DNA from: JAKJEP01 sp964580995
Lineage (GTDB): Bacteria; Planctomycetota; Phycisphaerae; Sedimentisphaerales; SM23-30
Assembly: GCA_964580995.1 (NCBI GenBank)
Contig: CAZOMV010000012.1
Coordinates: forward strand, 1 to 64,000
DNA: 64,000 nt
Reading direction: 5' to 3'
Shown: piece by piece, positions 52,609 to 62,700 of the stretch
How positions within the stretch are numbered: position 1 is the stretch's first letter
Layout of the letters: each line of letters opens with the position of its first letter
Position numbers and translations under genes: made by a program
The notes under the pieces: model-generated
The model's input: only the letters and a program-made list of their open reading frames with translations
What the model was told of the DNA's origin: nothing
Database searches by the model: none

Positions 52609-53061
52609 GAAACCTGCCTGACTTCTTTACCAGAACATAAAGTGTACAGAAATGGCCTTACGCCTACTCTGGCACAGAACGCCATTTAAAATAATAATTT
52701 ACCATGTATCCCCCCAATATGCAAGCCGACAAACAAACGCAATGGTTACTATTTATGTATTTGCTTGTATGACAGATAGTTATGTTGGCAAACACCTTTT
52801 TCTGAGATACAAAAGGGTAAAAACTTCAAGCCAAATGCAGATATGTGGCTATTAAATCGAATCTTATAGGTCTTTAGCCATTTTTAACCGATTTTTCCTC
52901 AAGAGATATATCTCTTAAAATTTGCCCTTATTTATGCTAAAATGTCATTAAAGGAAAAATTTATTGCCCTAAAAAGAATAGAATTTTAGTATGACCCCAC
53001 ACTAGAATACTAGAAGAGTCGATATAAGATACTGCTAACCGGCAAACCGAAAGGAATTTAC
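52609..53061. other. 453-bp divergent intergenic region (pyr promoter and AT-rich DNA)
   Basis: On the minus side it contains a candidate pyr promoter and short leader. The plus side, 52860-53050, is AT-rich; TTAAAA, 17 bp, then TGC-TAAAAT (extended -10 at 52938-52943) could drive the propeller gene, leaving a leader of about 110 nt. No further gene or repeat was recognised. Confidence 0.5.
52696..52724 (-). promoter_or_regulatory. Candidate promoter of pyrR-pyrB-pyrC
   Basis: On the minus strand TTGCAT, 17 bp, TAAATT. Each hexamer has two mismatches to consensus but spacing is ideal. The transcript leader would be about 80 nt. Confidence 0.45.
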
Positions 53062-54339
53062 GTGAAACTTATTTATCCTCTGCTATTAAGTTTTTTATTC
53101 AGTCATGCCATCTCTGTAAGTCTTTTTGCCCAGGAGAGTTCCGGCTCGTGGCCTCAATGGCGCGGTCCCGGGCGGGATGGGATTTGCACTGAAACCGGCT
53201 TGCTGAAGACCTGGCCCCCGGAGGGACCGGGGCTGTTGTGGAAAATAACCGGGCTAGGCAAGGGCTATTCCAGCCCGGCCATCGTCGGCGATAAAATCGT
53301 CACGCTGGGGGACCGGGGTGATGGGCAATTTGTGATCGCCCTGGACCGGGCCACTCGCAAGGAGCTTTGGGTCACCCGCCTTTGTGCCAACTGGGACGAC
53401 GGCTCCCGCAGCACTCCTACGATTGACGGGGATAAAGTGTATGCGCTGGGGGCGCACGGGGACCTGGTGTGCCTGAATCTGGCCGACGGCAAGGAAGTCT
53501 GGCATAAAAATATGGCCGCCGATTATGGCGGCCAGATGATGTCCGGCTGGGGCTTCAGCGAATCCCCGCTGATTGACGGGGCTAAACTTCTCTGCACGCC
53601 CGGCGGCAAGGAAAAAACGGTCGTCGCCCTGGACAAAAACACCGGGGACTTGATTTGGGCCTGCCCTGTCCCGCCGCTCGGACCCCGCGGCAAAGAAGGA
53701 GCGGGTTATTCCTCCATCGTTGCTGCCGATATTAATGGCACCCGGCAATATATTCAACTACTGGGGACCGGGCTGATCGGGATTGCCGCCCAGGATGGCA
53801 AATTCCTCTGGGGGTATAACAAAATTGCCAATCATGTTGCCAACATCTCCACCCCCGTCGTCAAAGACAATCTGATCTTTTGCTCGACCGCCTATGGAAC
53901 CGGAAGTGCATTGGTAAAAATCATACTCTCCGAAAACAATTGGAAAGCCGAAGAAGTGTATTTTCTGGACAGCAACACCTTCCAGAATCATCACGGCGGG
54001 CTAGTCCTGGTGGATGGCTTCCTGTACGGCGGTCACGGCCAGAATGCCGGGGCCCCGGTCTGCATCGAAATGGCAACCGGTAAAATTCTCTGGAAGGAAA
54101 AAGCCCTGGACAAAGGCTCCGCCGCCGTCCTGTATGCCGACGGGAATCTATATTTTCTGTATGAAGCCGGCACGCTGGCCCTGCTGCGGGCCGATCCCCA
54201 GCAATTTACGGTAAGCGGTTCGTTTGCGATACCGGAAGAATCCGGCCCCAAATGGGCGCATCCGGTCATCCTGGATAAACAGTTGTATATCCGCGTTCAC
54301 GATATTTTGTTCTGCTATGATATCGGTCAGAAAGGTTGA
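53062..54339 (+). CDS. Secreted PQQ-like beta-propeller protein
   Basis: This 425-aa protein with a GTG start (AAAGGAAT upstream) has a signal peptide (residues about 5-24), then the WPQWRGPGRDGICTETGLL opening typical of planctomycete PQQ-propeller proteins, and repeated blades (VIALDRATRKELW, VCLNLADGKEVWHKN, VVALDKNTGDLIW, CIEMATGKILWKEKA). No catalytic residues of quinoprotein dehydrogenases are seen, so a scaffold or sugar/alcohol-sensing role is as likely as enzymatic activity. It precedes the CotH protein by 4 bp and is cotranscribed with it. Confidence 0.85.
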   Translation: MKLIYPLLLSFLFSHAISVSLFAQESSGSWPQWRGPGRDGICTETGLLKTWPPEGPGLLWKITGLGKGYSSPAIVGDKIVTLGDRGDGQFVIALDRATRKELWVTRLCANWDDGSRSTPTIDGDKVYALGAHGDLVCLNLADGKEVWHKNMAADYGGQMMSGWGFSESPLIDGAKLLCTPGGKEKTVVALDKNTGDLIWACPVPPLGPRGKEGAGYSSIVAADINGTRQYIQLLGTGLIGIAAQDGKFLWGYNKIANHVANISTPVVKDNLIFCSTAYGTGSALVKIILSENNWKAEEVYFLDSNTFQNHHGGLVLVDGFLYGGHGQNAGAPVCIEMATGKILWKEKALDKGSAAVLYADGNLYFLYEAGTLALLRADPQQFTVSGSFAIPEESGPKWAHPVILDKQLYIRVHDILFCYDIGQKG

Positions 54340-54343
54340 AGTG

Positions 54344-57300
54344 ATGATGTTTCGTATGATTCTAGGTCTGTCTCTTTTGTTCCTCAGCATGGCGGGGGCG
54401 GCGATCGACGATCCGCCCGGAAATCTCAACGACGACGGTGTCATTGACATCGAGGATATGGTGCTCTTTGCCCAGCAGTGGCTCGATCCGCCGGGCGGCA
54501 CGGCGGACTTTATCGGCAATGACGGCGTGAATTTTCAAGATTATGCCTATTTTGCCCAAAACTGGTATTATACGCCTCTGCTGATTACCGAGTTCATGGC
54601 CAGCAATGATACCATTCTGGCTGACGGCAACGGGGTGTATTCCGACTGGATTGAAATCTATAACCCTTTGAGCGAAGCGGTTTTGCTGGCGGACTGGTAT
54701 CTGACGGACGATCCCAACGATTTGCACAAGTGGCCTTTTCCGGACACCCTCACGATCCACAGCGGGGAATATCTGCTGGTATTCGCCTCCGGCCAGACTG
54801 TCCAACCCTATCTGGACCCGCTGGGCTATTACCACACCAATTTCAACCTCAATGCCGGCGGCGACTATCTGGCCCTGGTGCACGGCAGCCGGATCATACA
54901 CGAATACACCCCCCATTATCCCGACCAGACAGCCGATGTTTCCTACGGCGTCGGCCAGGAAAGCACCACTACTACTACACTGGTGTATTCGCCCGAGTAT
55001 GCGGTGAAATATCTGGTTCCCGCGGACAGCTCGGTGGACGCCGTCTGGACTTCGACTACTTATACCGAATCGTCCGCCTGGCTCAACGGTATTACCGGCC
55101 TGGGTTATGAAACCTCACCGGAGAATTATCAGGCATTGATTGAGACCAGTGTCACTAAAAATATTGCCGGCTTCTACTCCCGGATGAAATTTACGGTGGA
55201 CGATCCCTCGGCCATTACGCAATTGACCCTGCGCATGAAATACGACGATGGCTTTGTCGCCTATGTCAACGGCGTCCGCGTTGCCAGCGCCAACATTAAC
55301 GAACCTCCGCAATGGGATACTCAGTCTCCCGCCTACCATGACGATCTCCAGGCAGTCATCTACGTCGATTACGACATTTCCGGCTACATCGGGGAACTGT
55401 TTGCCGGCCCCAACAACGTGCTGGCTATTCACTGTACCAATTACGGCACCAATAGTTCTGATCTGCTCATGGTCCCCGAACTGGTAGCCGGTATCAGTTC
55501 CGACTACCAAACCAGCGTTCCCATGTTCTTTGCCGCCCCCACGCCCGAGACTCCCAATGTCGGCGGGACGCCCTATATCGATCCGCCGCACTTCTCCCGC
55601 TCCAGCGGCATTTTTACCGCGAGCTTTGCGCTGACGCTGACCAAGGTATCAGCCACCGCCGAAATCCATTACACCCTCAATGGCACGGAACCTTTGCTTT
55701 CCTCTCCGGTTTATTCCGGGCCGATCCCCATCTCCGGCAGCACGATGGTGAAGGCAGCCGTCTATGAGCCGGGGATCGGCTGGAGCGGCATCCGGGCCGA
55801 AGGATTTTCCCTCATCAATCCCGATATTCAGAATTTTTCCTCCAACCTGCCCATCGTTGTGATTGACACCTTCGGTAAAACCATCAGCCGGCCCGAATAC
55901 ACGCTGGTCCAGGCTACCTTTATCGATGTGGATCCGGCCACCGGCCGGGCGGTCATGTCCGGCACCACCGATCACACCGGTATGGACGGCATCCGGATAC
56001 GGGGCAACTCTTCGCCTTCCATGCCGAAAAAATCCTACAAATTGGAAACCTGGAACAACCGCCGGGAAGATAAAGATGTCTCCCTACTGGGGCTGCCAGC
56101 CGAATCGGACTGGGTTCTCTACGGTCCTATTTGGGACAAGACCCTGATCCGCGATATCCTGGCGTACCAGTGGAGCAATGAGATCGGCCGCTATGCCCCC
56201 CGCACCCGACTGGTCGAGATGTTCCTGAATCTCAACGGCGGCGACGTCCGCATGGATGACCTGGGATCCGTGCCCACTTATACGGAAACCACGCTGTATT
56301 ATCCGAACGGCCCCGAATTCGCCTATCCGGGCGATTATGTCGGGGTCTATGTCCTGGTCGAAAAACTCACCCGCGATAAGAACCGCGTCGATATTACCAA
56401 ACTCGAATCTTTTGATAATGCCGAGCCGGAGATCACCGGCGGGTATCTGATTCAGCATGACTGCTGTCACGTTGATCCTAGTGATAGCCCCTTCTACTGT
56501 AGTTTTGGCGCCTTCCTATTTGAGGAACCCGACCAGTTCGAAGTAACTGCCGCCCAGAGGATCTGGATGACTAATTATCTTAATAGTTTCTATACGGTCC
56601 TGTATAATTCCGGTTTTGCTGATCCGGTTTCGGGATATAGCCAATACATCAATACCGGCTCGTTCATCGATCATTTCTGGCTGTCGGAAATGATGCGGAA
56701 TGTGGACGCCTATGTGGTCAGTACCTTTATGTTCAAGGACCGGCTGGGCAAGCTGAACATGGGACCTCTCTGGGATTTCAACGCGGCGATGGGGTATATG
56801 AATTTCATGAGCGGTACCGCCACCGCCGGCTGGGATTATGAATCGCGTGGAGGTGACCGCGTGGCCGATGCGTTCCCCCGATTACGTACTGACCCCGAAT
56901 ATGAGCTGGCGATGTGGGACCGCTGGTTCAGCCTGCGGGAATATACCTTCAGCACCGACAAGCTTCTGGATGATATTGATTCCTGGGCTGCATTTCTCGA
57001 TGAAGCCCAGGCTCGTAATTTCCAGCGTTGGCCCGTCCTGGACAAAATATTATTGTTAGGCAGCTTAGGCAACGCCTATGCCTACCCCACCTATCAGCAG
57101 GATATTGCGGCGATGGAAAGCTGGCTGGTCACCCGCCTGAACTGGATTGATTCCCAGTTCTGGGGCACTCCGGTTATCTTCAATAAAGATGGCGGCGAAG
57201 TCAATTCCGGTTTTTCTCTGACTATGGCCAAACCTGCGGGTAAAACCGGAACGATTTATTACACCACCAACGGCACGGACCCGCGCGTGCCTTACACCGG

Positions 57301-57874
57301 GGCGATCGCGGGGACGCAATACACCGGGGCGATTACCCTGACGCAAACCGTTACCATAAAAGCCCGCTATAAAAGCGGCACCATCTGGTCCGCGCTGAAC
57401 GAGGCCACCTTTATCGTCGGCTCGCCGGTGGTCATTAACGAATTCATGGCCGACAATTATTCCACCATCGAAGATCCTGATGAAACCGGTGAATTTCCCG
57501 ACTGGATCGAACTCTACAACAAGGGAACCACCATGGTGGATTTAGCGGGCAAATTCCTGACCGACGATCTGGACGATCCGAACAAATATGAAATACCGGC
57601 CGGTGTCAGTATCGATCCCGGCGAACATCTGGTCTTCTGGGCCGATGAGGACGGTACGCAGGGGCCGACGCATGTCAACTTCAAGCTCGGCAAAGGCGGC
57701 GAAGCGGTAGGTCTTTTTGATACCTACGCCAACGGCAACCGGCCGCTCAGCACCATTTCCTTTACGGCACAGACCACCGATGTTTCTTACGGCAGGTATC
57801 CGGACGGCACCGGCGTCTGGGGATTCATGCTGACGCCCACCCCCTGGGACACCAACGGCGTCCTGGCCCCGTGA
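54344..57874 (+). CDS. Secreted dockerin-like/lamin-tail/CotH multidomain protein
   Basis: This is a 1176-aa protein. A signal peptide (MILGLSLLFLSMAGAA) is followed by a dockerin-like pair (NLNDDGVIDIEDMVLFAQQWL and a second Asp-rich copy), a lamin-tail domain (ITEFMASNDTILADGNG), a chitobiase C-terminal-type domain (EIHYTLNGTEP), a CotH kinase-like domain (IRIRGNSSPSMPKKSYKLE, WDFNAAMGYMN), a second chitobiase-type domain (TIYYTTNGTDPRVPYTG) and a second lamin-tail domain (INEFMADNYSTIEDPDETGE). CotH proteins phosphorylate surface proteins in Bacillus spores; the role here is unknown. The start at ATG 54344 follows AAAGGTTGAAGTG; the longer open frame overlaps the previous gene. Confidence 0.88.
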   Translation: MMFRMILGLSLLFLSMAGAAIDDPPGNLNDDGVIDIEDMVLFAQQWLDPPGGTADFIGNDGVNFQDYAYFAQNWYYTPLLITEFMASNDTILADGNGVYSDWIEIYNPLSEAVLLADWYLTDDPNDLHKWPFPDTLTIHSGEYLLVFASGQTVQPYLDPLGYYHTNFNLNAGGDYLALVHGSRIIHEYTPHYPDQTADVSYGVGQESTTTTTLVYSPEYAVKYLVPADSSVDAVWTSTTYTESSAWLNGITGLGYETSPENYQALIETSVTKNIAGFYSRMKFTVDDPSAITQLTLRMKYDDGFVAYVNGVRVASANINEPPQWDTQSPAYHDDLQAVIYVDYDISGYIGELFAGPNNVLAIHCTNYGTNSSDLLMVPELVAGISSDYQTSVPMFFAAPTPETPNVGGTPYIDPPHFSRSSGIFTASFALTLTKVSATAEIHYTLNGTEPLLSSPVYSGPIPISGSTMVKAAVYEPGIGWSGIRAEGFSLINPDIQNFSSNLPIVVIDTFGKTISRPEYTLVQATFIDVDPATGRAVMSGTTDHTGMDGIRIRGNSSPSMPKKSYKLETWNNRREDKDVSLLGLPAESDWVLYGPIWDKTLIRDILAYQWSNEIGRYAPRTRLVEMFLNLNGGDVRMDDLGSVPTYTETTLYYPNGPEFAYPGDYVGVYVLVEKLTRDKNRVDITKLESFDNAEPEITGGYLIQHDCCHVDPSDSPFYCSFGAFLFEEPDQFEVTAAQRIWMTNYLNSFYTVLYNSGFADPVSGYSQYINTGSFIDHFWLSEMMRNVDAYVVSTFMFKDRLGKLNMGPLWDFNAAMGYMNFMSGTATAGWDYESRGGDRVADAFPRLRTDPEYELAMWDRWFSLREYTFSTDKLLDDIDSWAAFLDEAQARNFQRWPVLDKILLLGSLGNAYAYPTYQQDIAAMESWLVTRLNWIDSQFWGTPVIFNKDGGEVNSGFSLTMAKPAGKTGTIYYTTNGTDPRVPYTGAIAGTQYTGAITLTQTVTIKARYKSGTIWSALNEATFIVGSPVVINEFMADNYSTIEDPDETGEFPDWIELYNKGTTMVDLAGKFLTDDLDDPNKYEIPAGVSIDPGEHLVFWADEDGTQGPTHVNFKLGKGGEAVGLFDTYANGNRPLSTISFTAQTTDVSYGRYPDGTGVWGFMLTPTPWDTNGVLAP

Positions 57875-57890
57875 GCGGGGGCGCAGGCTT

Positions 57891-59759
57891 TTACGAACGC
57901 GCGTATATTTTTTCAATCAGCGGCCGGTACATCGGGCCGGAGTTGTAGGCGCAGAACGGAATCAGTCCTGCCGGTGTGGAGTAGGGGATTACGCACCGCT
58001 TGACCCGCTCGATATCGTAATTGTAGCGGTCCTGAAAGTGCATCCCCGCCGCCATCAGGGTGCGGTAATTCCCTTTGCCCGCCTGCCCCCGCCCTTTGCT
58101 CTTGTCCACCATTCCCTGCAGCGCCGACATAAAGCCCTTTACCGTCAAATCCGCCGGTGCCTCCTCCGGTCGAAACACTCCCTTGAACATTTTATAAATC
58201 CGCATCTTGTCCAGTATCGACAACCGCCCCGCATGGGGGCCAATCTGCCGTGCCAGCCGGTTCATCCCGCTGAACATCGCCTCCACATCCAGCACCCGCG
58301 GAAACGGATGTACCTTCTTGTCTTCTGAAATTAAAAAGTAGGAACCAAATGCACAATCCGTATGGCAACTGGATTTGATCTTCGGCTGGCCGGTCACCGC
58401 TTCCAGAAACTGCGAAAGCGGCATCACAATCGACAGCGGATAAAAATCCCGCTCCACCACCGCCCCCGACGCTTTGGCGATGTCCCGGGCCAGATCCCCC
58501 AGCGTATATCGCTGCTGCAACCGCTGCTCCGCATCGATCCGGCCCGTAAAACAGACCGGCTGGTAGCTGATCGCGCTGATCACATCCACATTTTCCACCG
58601 CGAACCGAAATATCTCACCCACCTGATCGTCATTGACTGTCCGGATAATCGTCGGTACCAGACAAATCTTCATATCCAGCTTCCGGCAATTCTCGATAAC
58701 CCGCAGCTTCGTTTCCCAGATGTCACGCCCGCGCGTCGTCAGATACACCTCCCGGCCGATTCCGTCGAACTGCAAATACAGCGTATGCAGCCCCGCCTCC
58801 TTAGCCCGGCGGGCAAACGAAAAATCCGCCATCTTCAGGCCATTGGTGGCCATCTGAATATTCGAAAAGCCCATCTTCCCCGCCTGCTCAATGATATCAA
58901 AAAATCGCGGATGTAGCGTCGGCTCACCCCCGCTGAACTGCACCGCCGTTCCCGGTGTCGGCCGCTGGTCCCGCAGGGCTTGCAGCATCGCTGTGATCTG
59001 CTCGAAGTCCGGCTCGTACACATAACCCACCGCGTTGGCGTTGGCAAAACAGATGGGACAGTTCAGATTGCACCGGTTGGTCAAATCAATATTCGCCAGA
59101 CACGAATTGGACTGATGCCGGCCGCACAACCCGCAATCCGAAGGACAGCCCTTCACCCCCGTACCTTTTGGATTGGTTAAACCCGCCTGTTCCTCAAAAC
59201 TCCAGTACGCCCCCTTCAGAAACAACTGCACATTGCGATTTACATAATCGCGAAAATACCCGTGTTCCGGACAGCTTTTTTCAATCAAAACCGCCCCATC
59301 CTCCACAAAATAGCGGCCTACAATTACCGCACAGCATTCCGGACAAAGCGTCTGCACCGTCCGCGGCAATGTGCGTCCGTTCGGCTTGATAACATGCCCC
59401 TCATACGTCTTCTCCGCCGAACCCGGCCGATCCGGCTGGGCAGTCAGCCAGATGGTATCCTCATGTACCTCCGTCATCTCGCCGCAACTCGAACATTCAT
59501 AGTGCAGCCAAATCTGCCTGTGGCTTGCGTCCACCCATTCAAACCGCGCCGGACCCTGCCGCCCGCACTTCGGGCACGTTGCCGTCGTAGCATAAGGCAA
59601 AACCGCATTCATTCCCTGATAGCGCTGCATCAACTTCCGCCGTTCTTCCAGTTTCAATCGGTGTAAACCGGCAGAATTCGCCTCTTCTGCCACCCCCTCA
59701 CCCTTTTCCATACCTTCTTCGTCTTTATCTGGGGAAGTCACCGTTTCGATATTTGTCAC
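57891..59759 (-). CDS. Radical SAM protein, Tes/MJ0619-like (putative tetraether lipid synthase family)
   Basis: This 622-aa protein has a GTG start after AAGGAAAAG. The N-terminal 130 residues hold an extra Zn-ribbon-like region (CPKC, CSSC). Then comes the Tes-type N-terminus: LCPECCAVIVGRYF with SCPEHGYF (rubredoxin-like site), CPSDCGLC, and the radical SAM core LTNRCNLNCPICFANANAVG with QFSGGEPTLHPRFF. A further Cys motif, SSCHTDCAFGSYF, follows the core. This matches MJ0619/Tes, which joins lipid tails into tetraethers. It lies 12 bp after the activase megaprotein gene and is likely cotranscribed with it. Family assignment is firm; the lipid-coupling function is inferred. Confidence 0.75.
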   Translation of the reverse strand: MTNIETVTSPDKDEEGMEKGEGVAEEANSAGLHRLKLEERRKLMQRYQGMNAVLPYATTATCPKCGRQGPARFEWVDASHRQIWLHYECSSCGEMTEVHEDTIWLTAQPDRPGSAEKTYEGHVIKPNGRTLPRTVQTLCPECCAVIVGRYFVEDGAVLIEKSCPEHGYFRDYVNRNVQLFLKGAYWSFEEQAGLTNPKGTGVKGCPSDCGLCGRHQSNSCLANIDLTNRCNLNCPICFANANAVGYVYEPDFEQITAMLQALRDQRPTPGTAVQFSGGEPTLHPRFFDIIEQAGKMGFSNIQMATNGLKMADFSFARRAKEAGLHTLYLQFDGIGREVYLTTRGRDIWETKLRVIENCRKLDMKICLVPTIIRTVNDDQVGEIFRFAVENVDVISAISYQPVCFTGRIDAEQRLQQRYTLGDLARDIAKASGAVVERDFYPLSIVMPLSQFLEAVTGQPKIKSSCHTDCAFGSYFLISEDKKVHPFPRVLDVEAMFSGMNRLARQIGPHAGRLSILDKMRIYKMFKGVFRPEEAPADLTVKGFMSALQGMVDKSKGRGQAGKGNYRTLMAAGMHFQDRYNYDIERVKRCVIPYSTPAGLIPFCAYNSGPMYRPLIEKIYARS

Positions 59760-59771
59760 CGTCTCTTTTCC

Positions 59772-62700
59772 TTAGTGTATTTCCACTGCTGTTTGCGTAA
59801 GCGTCTTATGATAACTGTTCACCTGATGTATAAACGCTTCCAGACGCGTCTGTAGTGTCGGATCCTGCTGCCCATCATAGCTGATGTTGATAATCGGCAT
59901 TCCCTGACAATCCTGGGTAATCTGACGTGTGATCGCGCTGACGATCGTCGACGGCATACACGTAAAGGGCATCACGTTTACCGCCCCTGCCGCTGCGTGG
60001 TGATGATGCATCTCCACGATCTTTCCAATGCTTAGCACGGCCTCCCCTTCAAACGACTCGTGCATATAGGGCAGCGCCACCGCGATCACATCCTGGATAT
60101 TTCCTTCCGCCAGCGGCCCGAAAAACGCTTCCAGCGGCTCAGCGAATGACTTCTCAATCTTGTGCTGAATCCGGTTCTTGATCGCATTCTGCAAGTACAG
60201 CTTATAATCCGACCACCGCAACGCCATCTTTTTCCGCGTGTGGTTGGTGTAATACAACCATTCGGCAAAGCCCGCCAGGTTCACCTCCGCCCCCAGCGAT
60301 TCCAACTGCCGCACGATATTATCGTTGGCGAAACTGTGGCTTCGCACATAAATCTCGCCCACCACGCTCACCAGCGGCCTGCGCCGCGACCGGTCCACCG
60401 GGACCCGCGAAAATTCATCCGCACACATTTTCATTTCCCCCGCCATTTCTTTTTCGCTCAGGCCCCTCTCCAGTGCATGAACCATGCGCTGCACACAATA
60501 TTCGTACGCCTTATCCGCCGCCCCGGCCTGCGTTTCATAAGGCCGAAGCTTCAGCAGCGTCTTAAATAGCAAATCAATCGCCGCAATCCCATCGAACGCC
60601 AGCCGCGTCGGATCCTTTTTAAAACGCTGGAAATGCTTGTAAAAATTACTGTCCTGATTCGGCGCCACAATCGGAATGGTGTTGGGCATCCCTGCCTGCT
60701 TCAGCACCAAACGCTGCAAACAATTGTACTGCCCAAACCGGCAGGGTCCGCTGCCGCTGGGCATAAAAAATGCCGCGTGGTCCGGGTTAAAACCGGGCTT
60801 GTTCAACACCTTCAGCATATCCCCCGTCGTGATCGTGCACGGCAGACATTCCTTCCCCGAAGTAAACTGCCGGCCCCAGCGCATCGTTTCATCATCGCCG
60901 ATGGGCATCACTTCCGCATCCTGCCCGCAATGACGAAATGCCGCCGCCATGGCCTGGGCGTGATCGCCCATCCACGGGATATACAGCGTCCGGCCCGAGC
61001 AATCACCCCATTCGCTCCGCCAGGGACTCTGCGGCGATTGCGTTGCGGGAATTCGCGGCCGGGCGACTTGGGTTGCCAGCCGATGCTCCTCCACCGCTTT
61101 CAAACTCTCATGGAATGCCTCCAGCCGCGTCACTACCCCGGCATCCGCACTATGCTCATCGATCTCCACCACCAGCGCCGGCTTGCGATGCTCCACGCCC
61201 TCCTCATCCGTATAGCCCATCAATTCCTTGAACAGCGAAATAATAAAACTGTCCGGCCCGCAACTGAAATTGCTGATATAAATCGCATTCAGCCGCGGAT
61301 CGTCCCGAATGATATGTGCCGCCCGGAAAATCCGCTGACCATACTTCCAGTACATCTGCTCCTGCAATTCCGGCTCGGTAATATTCGCATTTCGCAAATC
61401 CAGAAAATCCATCGGCAGCGCCAGCACATTCATCTTTCGCAGCTTCCGCGGCATATCCAGGCTGATCCCCGGATCGCAGCCGTTATACGGTCGCGACACA
61501 ATCACGCATACTTTCTGCCCCGGTTCAATGTTCTCCAGAATCGCCCGCCCCCTCTCGATACACGCCGCCTCAAACGAACGCTGCTCCGCTAACGCACGAT
61601 CCAGCGCCCGAACAATCTGCTTTTTGCTGACTCCCAACTGTTTTGTCAAAGGCAGTAAAGTATGGAGTAATCCTTTCACCCCTTCCTGAAAACGCACATG
61701 AATATCGATCAAATGATTCTTCGCCCCCGCCAGGTCGATTCCTTTCGCCTTCAGCGCCACCTTAACCTGGTACGGAATCGTCTGCACATACGGGCAAAGC
61801 TGATTGTGCAGATTCTCCGCGTAATCCGCCGTCATCGAAACCACGCTCGGCAGCCAGATATAATCCACCCCTTTTTCCACCAGTTCCATCACATGCCCGT
61901 GCGCCACCTTCACCGGAAAACACGGCTGGGCCAGCACCATCGCCACCCCCTTGTGAATCACACTCTTCGAAGATTTCCCTGAAAGCACCACTTCCAGGCC
62001 CAACTCATGGAAAAAAGCACCCCAAAGAGGCAAAAACTGATAATTGCTCAGACACATCGGGATCCCGATCGTCCGGCGCGGAGCACTTCCCTGCTGAGCC
62101 GCCCTGCCCGCCCCGTCCAGCCCGGCATACCGTTCCAGCATCTTCTGCCGCTCCTGAAACAGGTCGGGCAGATTCTTTGATTGTCCCTCATTCTTCTTTA
62201 CGTTATACAAATCGCATCGCGACCCGTAATACAGCGGATCCGCATCCGGCAGCGTCACCTCCTTGATTTCGCAATTGTTCGGGCACTTCCCGCATTCAAA
62301 CGACCGAATCTGGTACTCCAACTTCGCCAGATCAAAGCCCCGGAACGTGCTGGCCAGCCGCTGCCGGGCCTCCTGCTGCTTCTGCACCATATGCCGCCGT
62401 GCCAGCTCCGCCGCTCCCAGTGCCCCGGTCACCTCATGATGGTCCGGCACAATGATCCGTTTGCCCGTCACCGCCTCAAATGCCGAAACCACCGCCCGGT
62501 TAAACGCCGTCCCGCCCTGGAAAAATATCCGGTGCCCGATCTTGCGGTTGCCCACCACCCGGTTGAGATAATTCGTCACAATCGAATAACACAACCCCGC
62601 CGTCAAATCCGCCCGCTTGGCACCCTGCTGCTGATAGCTGATCAGATCCGACTCCATGAACACCGTACAACGTTCCCCCAGCCGGATCGGTGCCGTCGAG

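Noticed and set aside
60633..61592. 319-aa open frame antisense to the megaprotein gene
   Set aside because: The opposite strand encodes conserved dehydratase and activase domains; this frame is Arg/His/Pro-rich noise.
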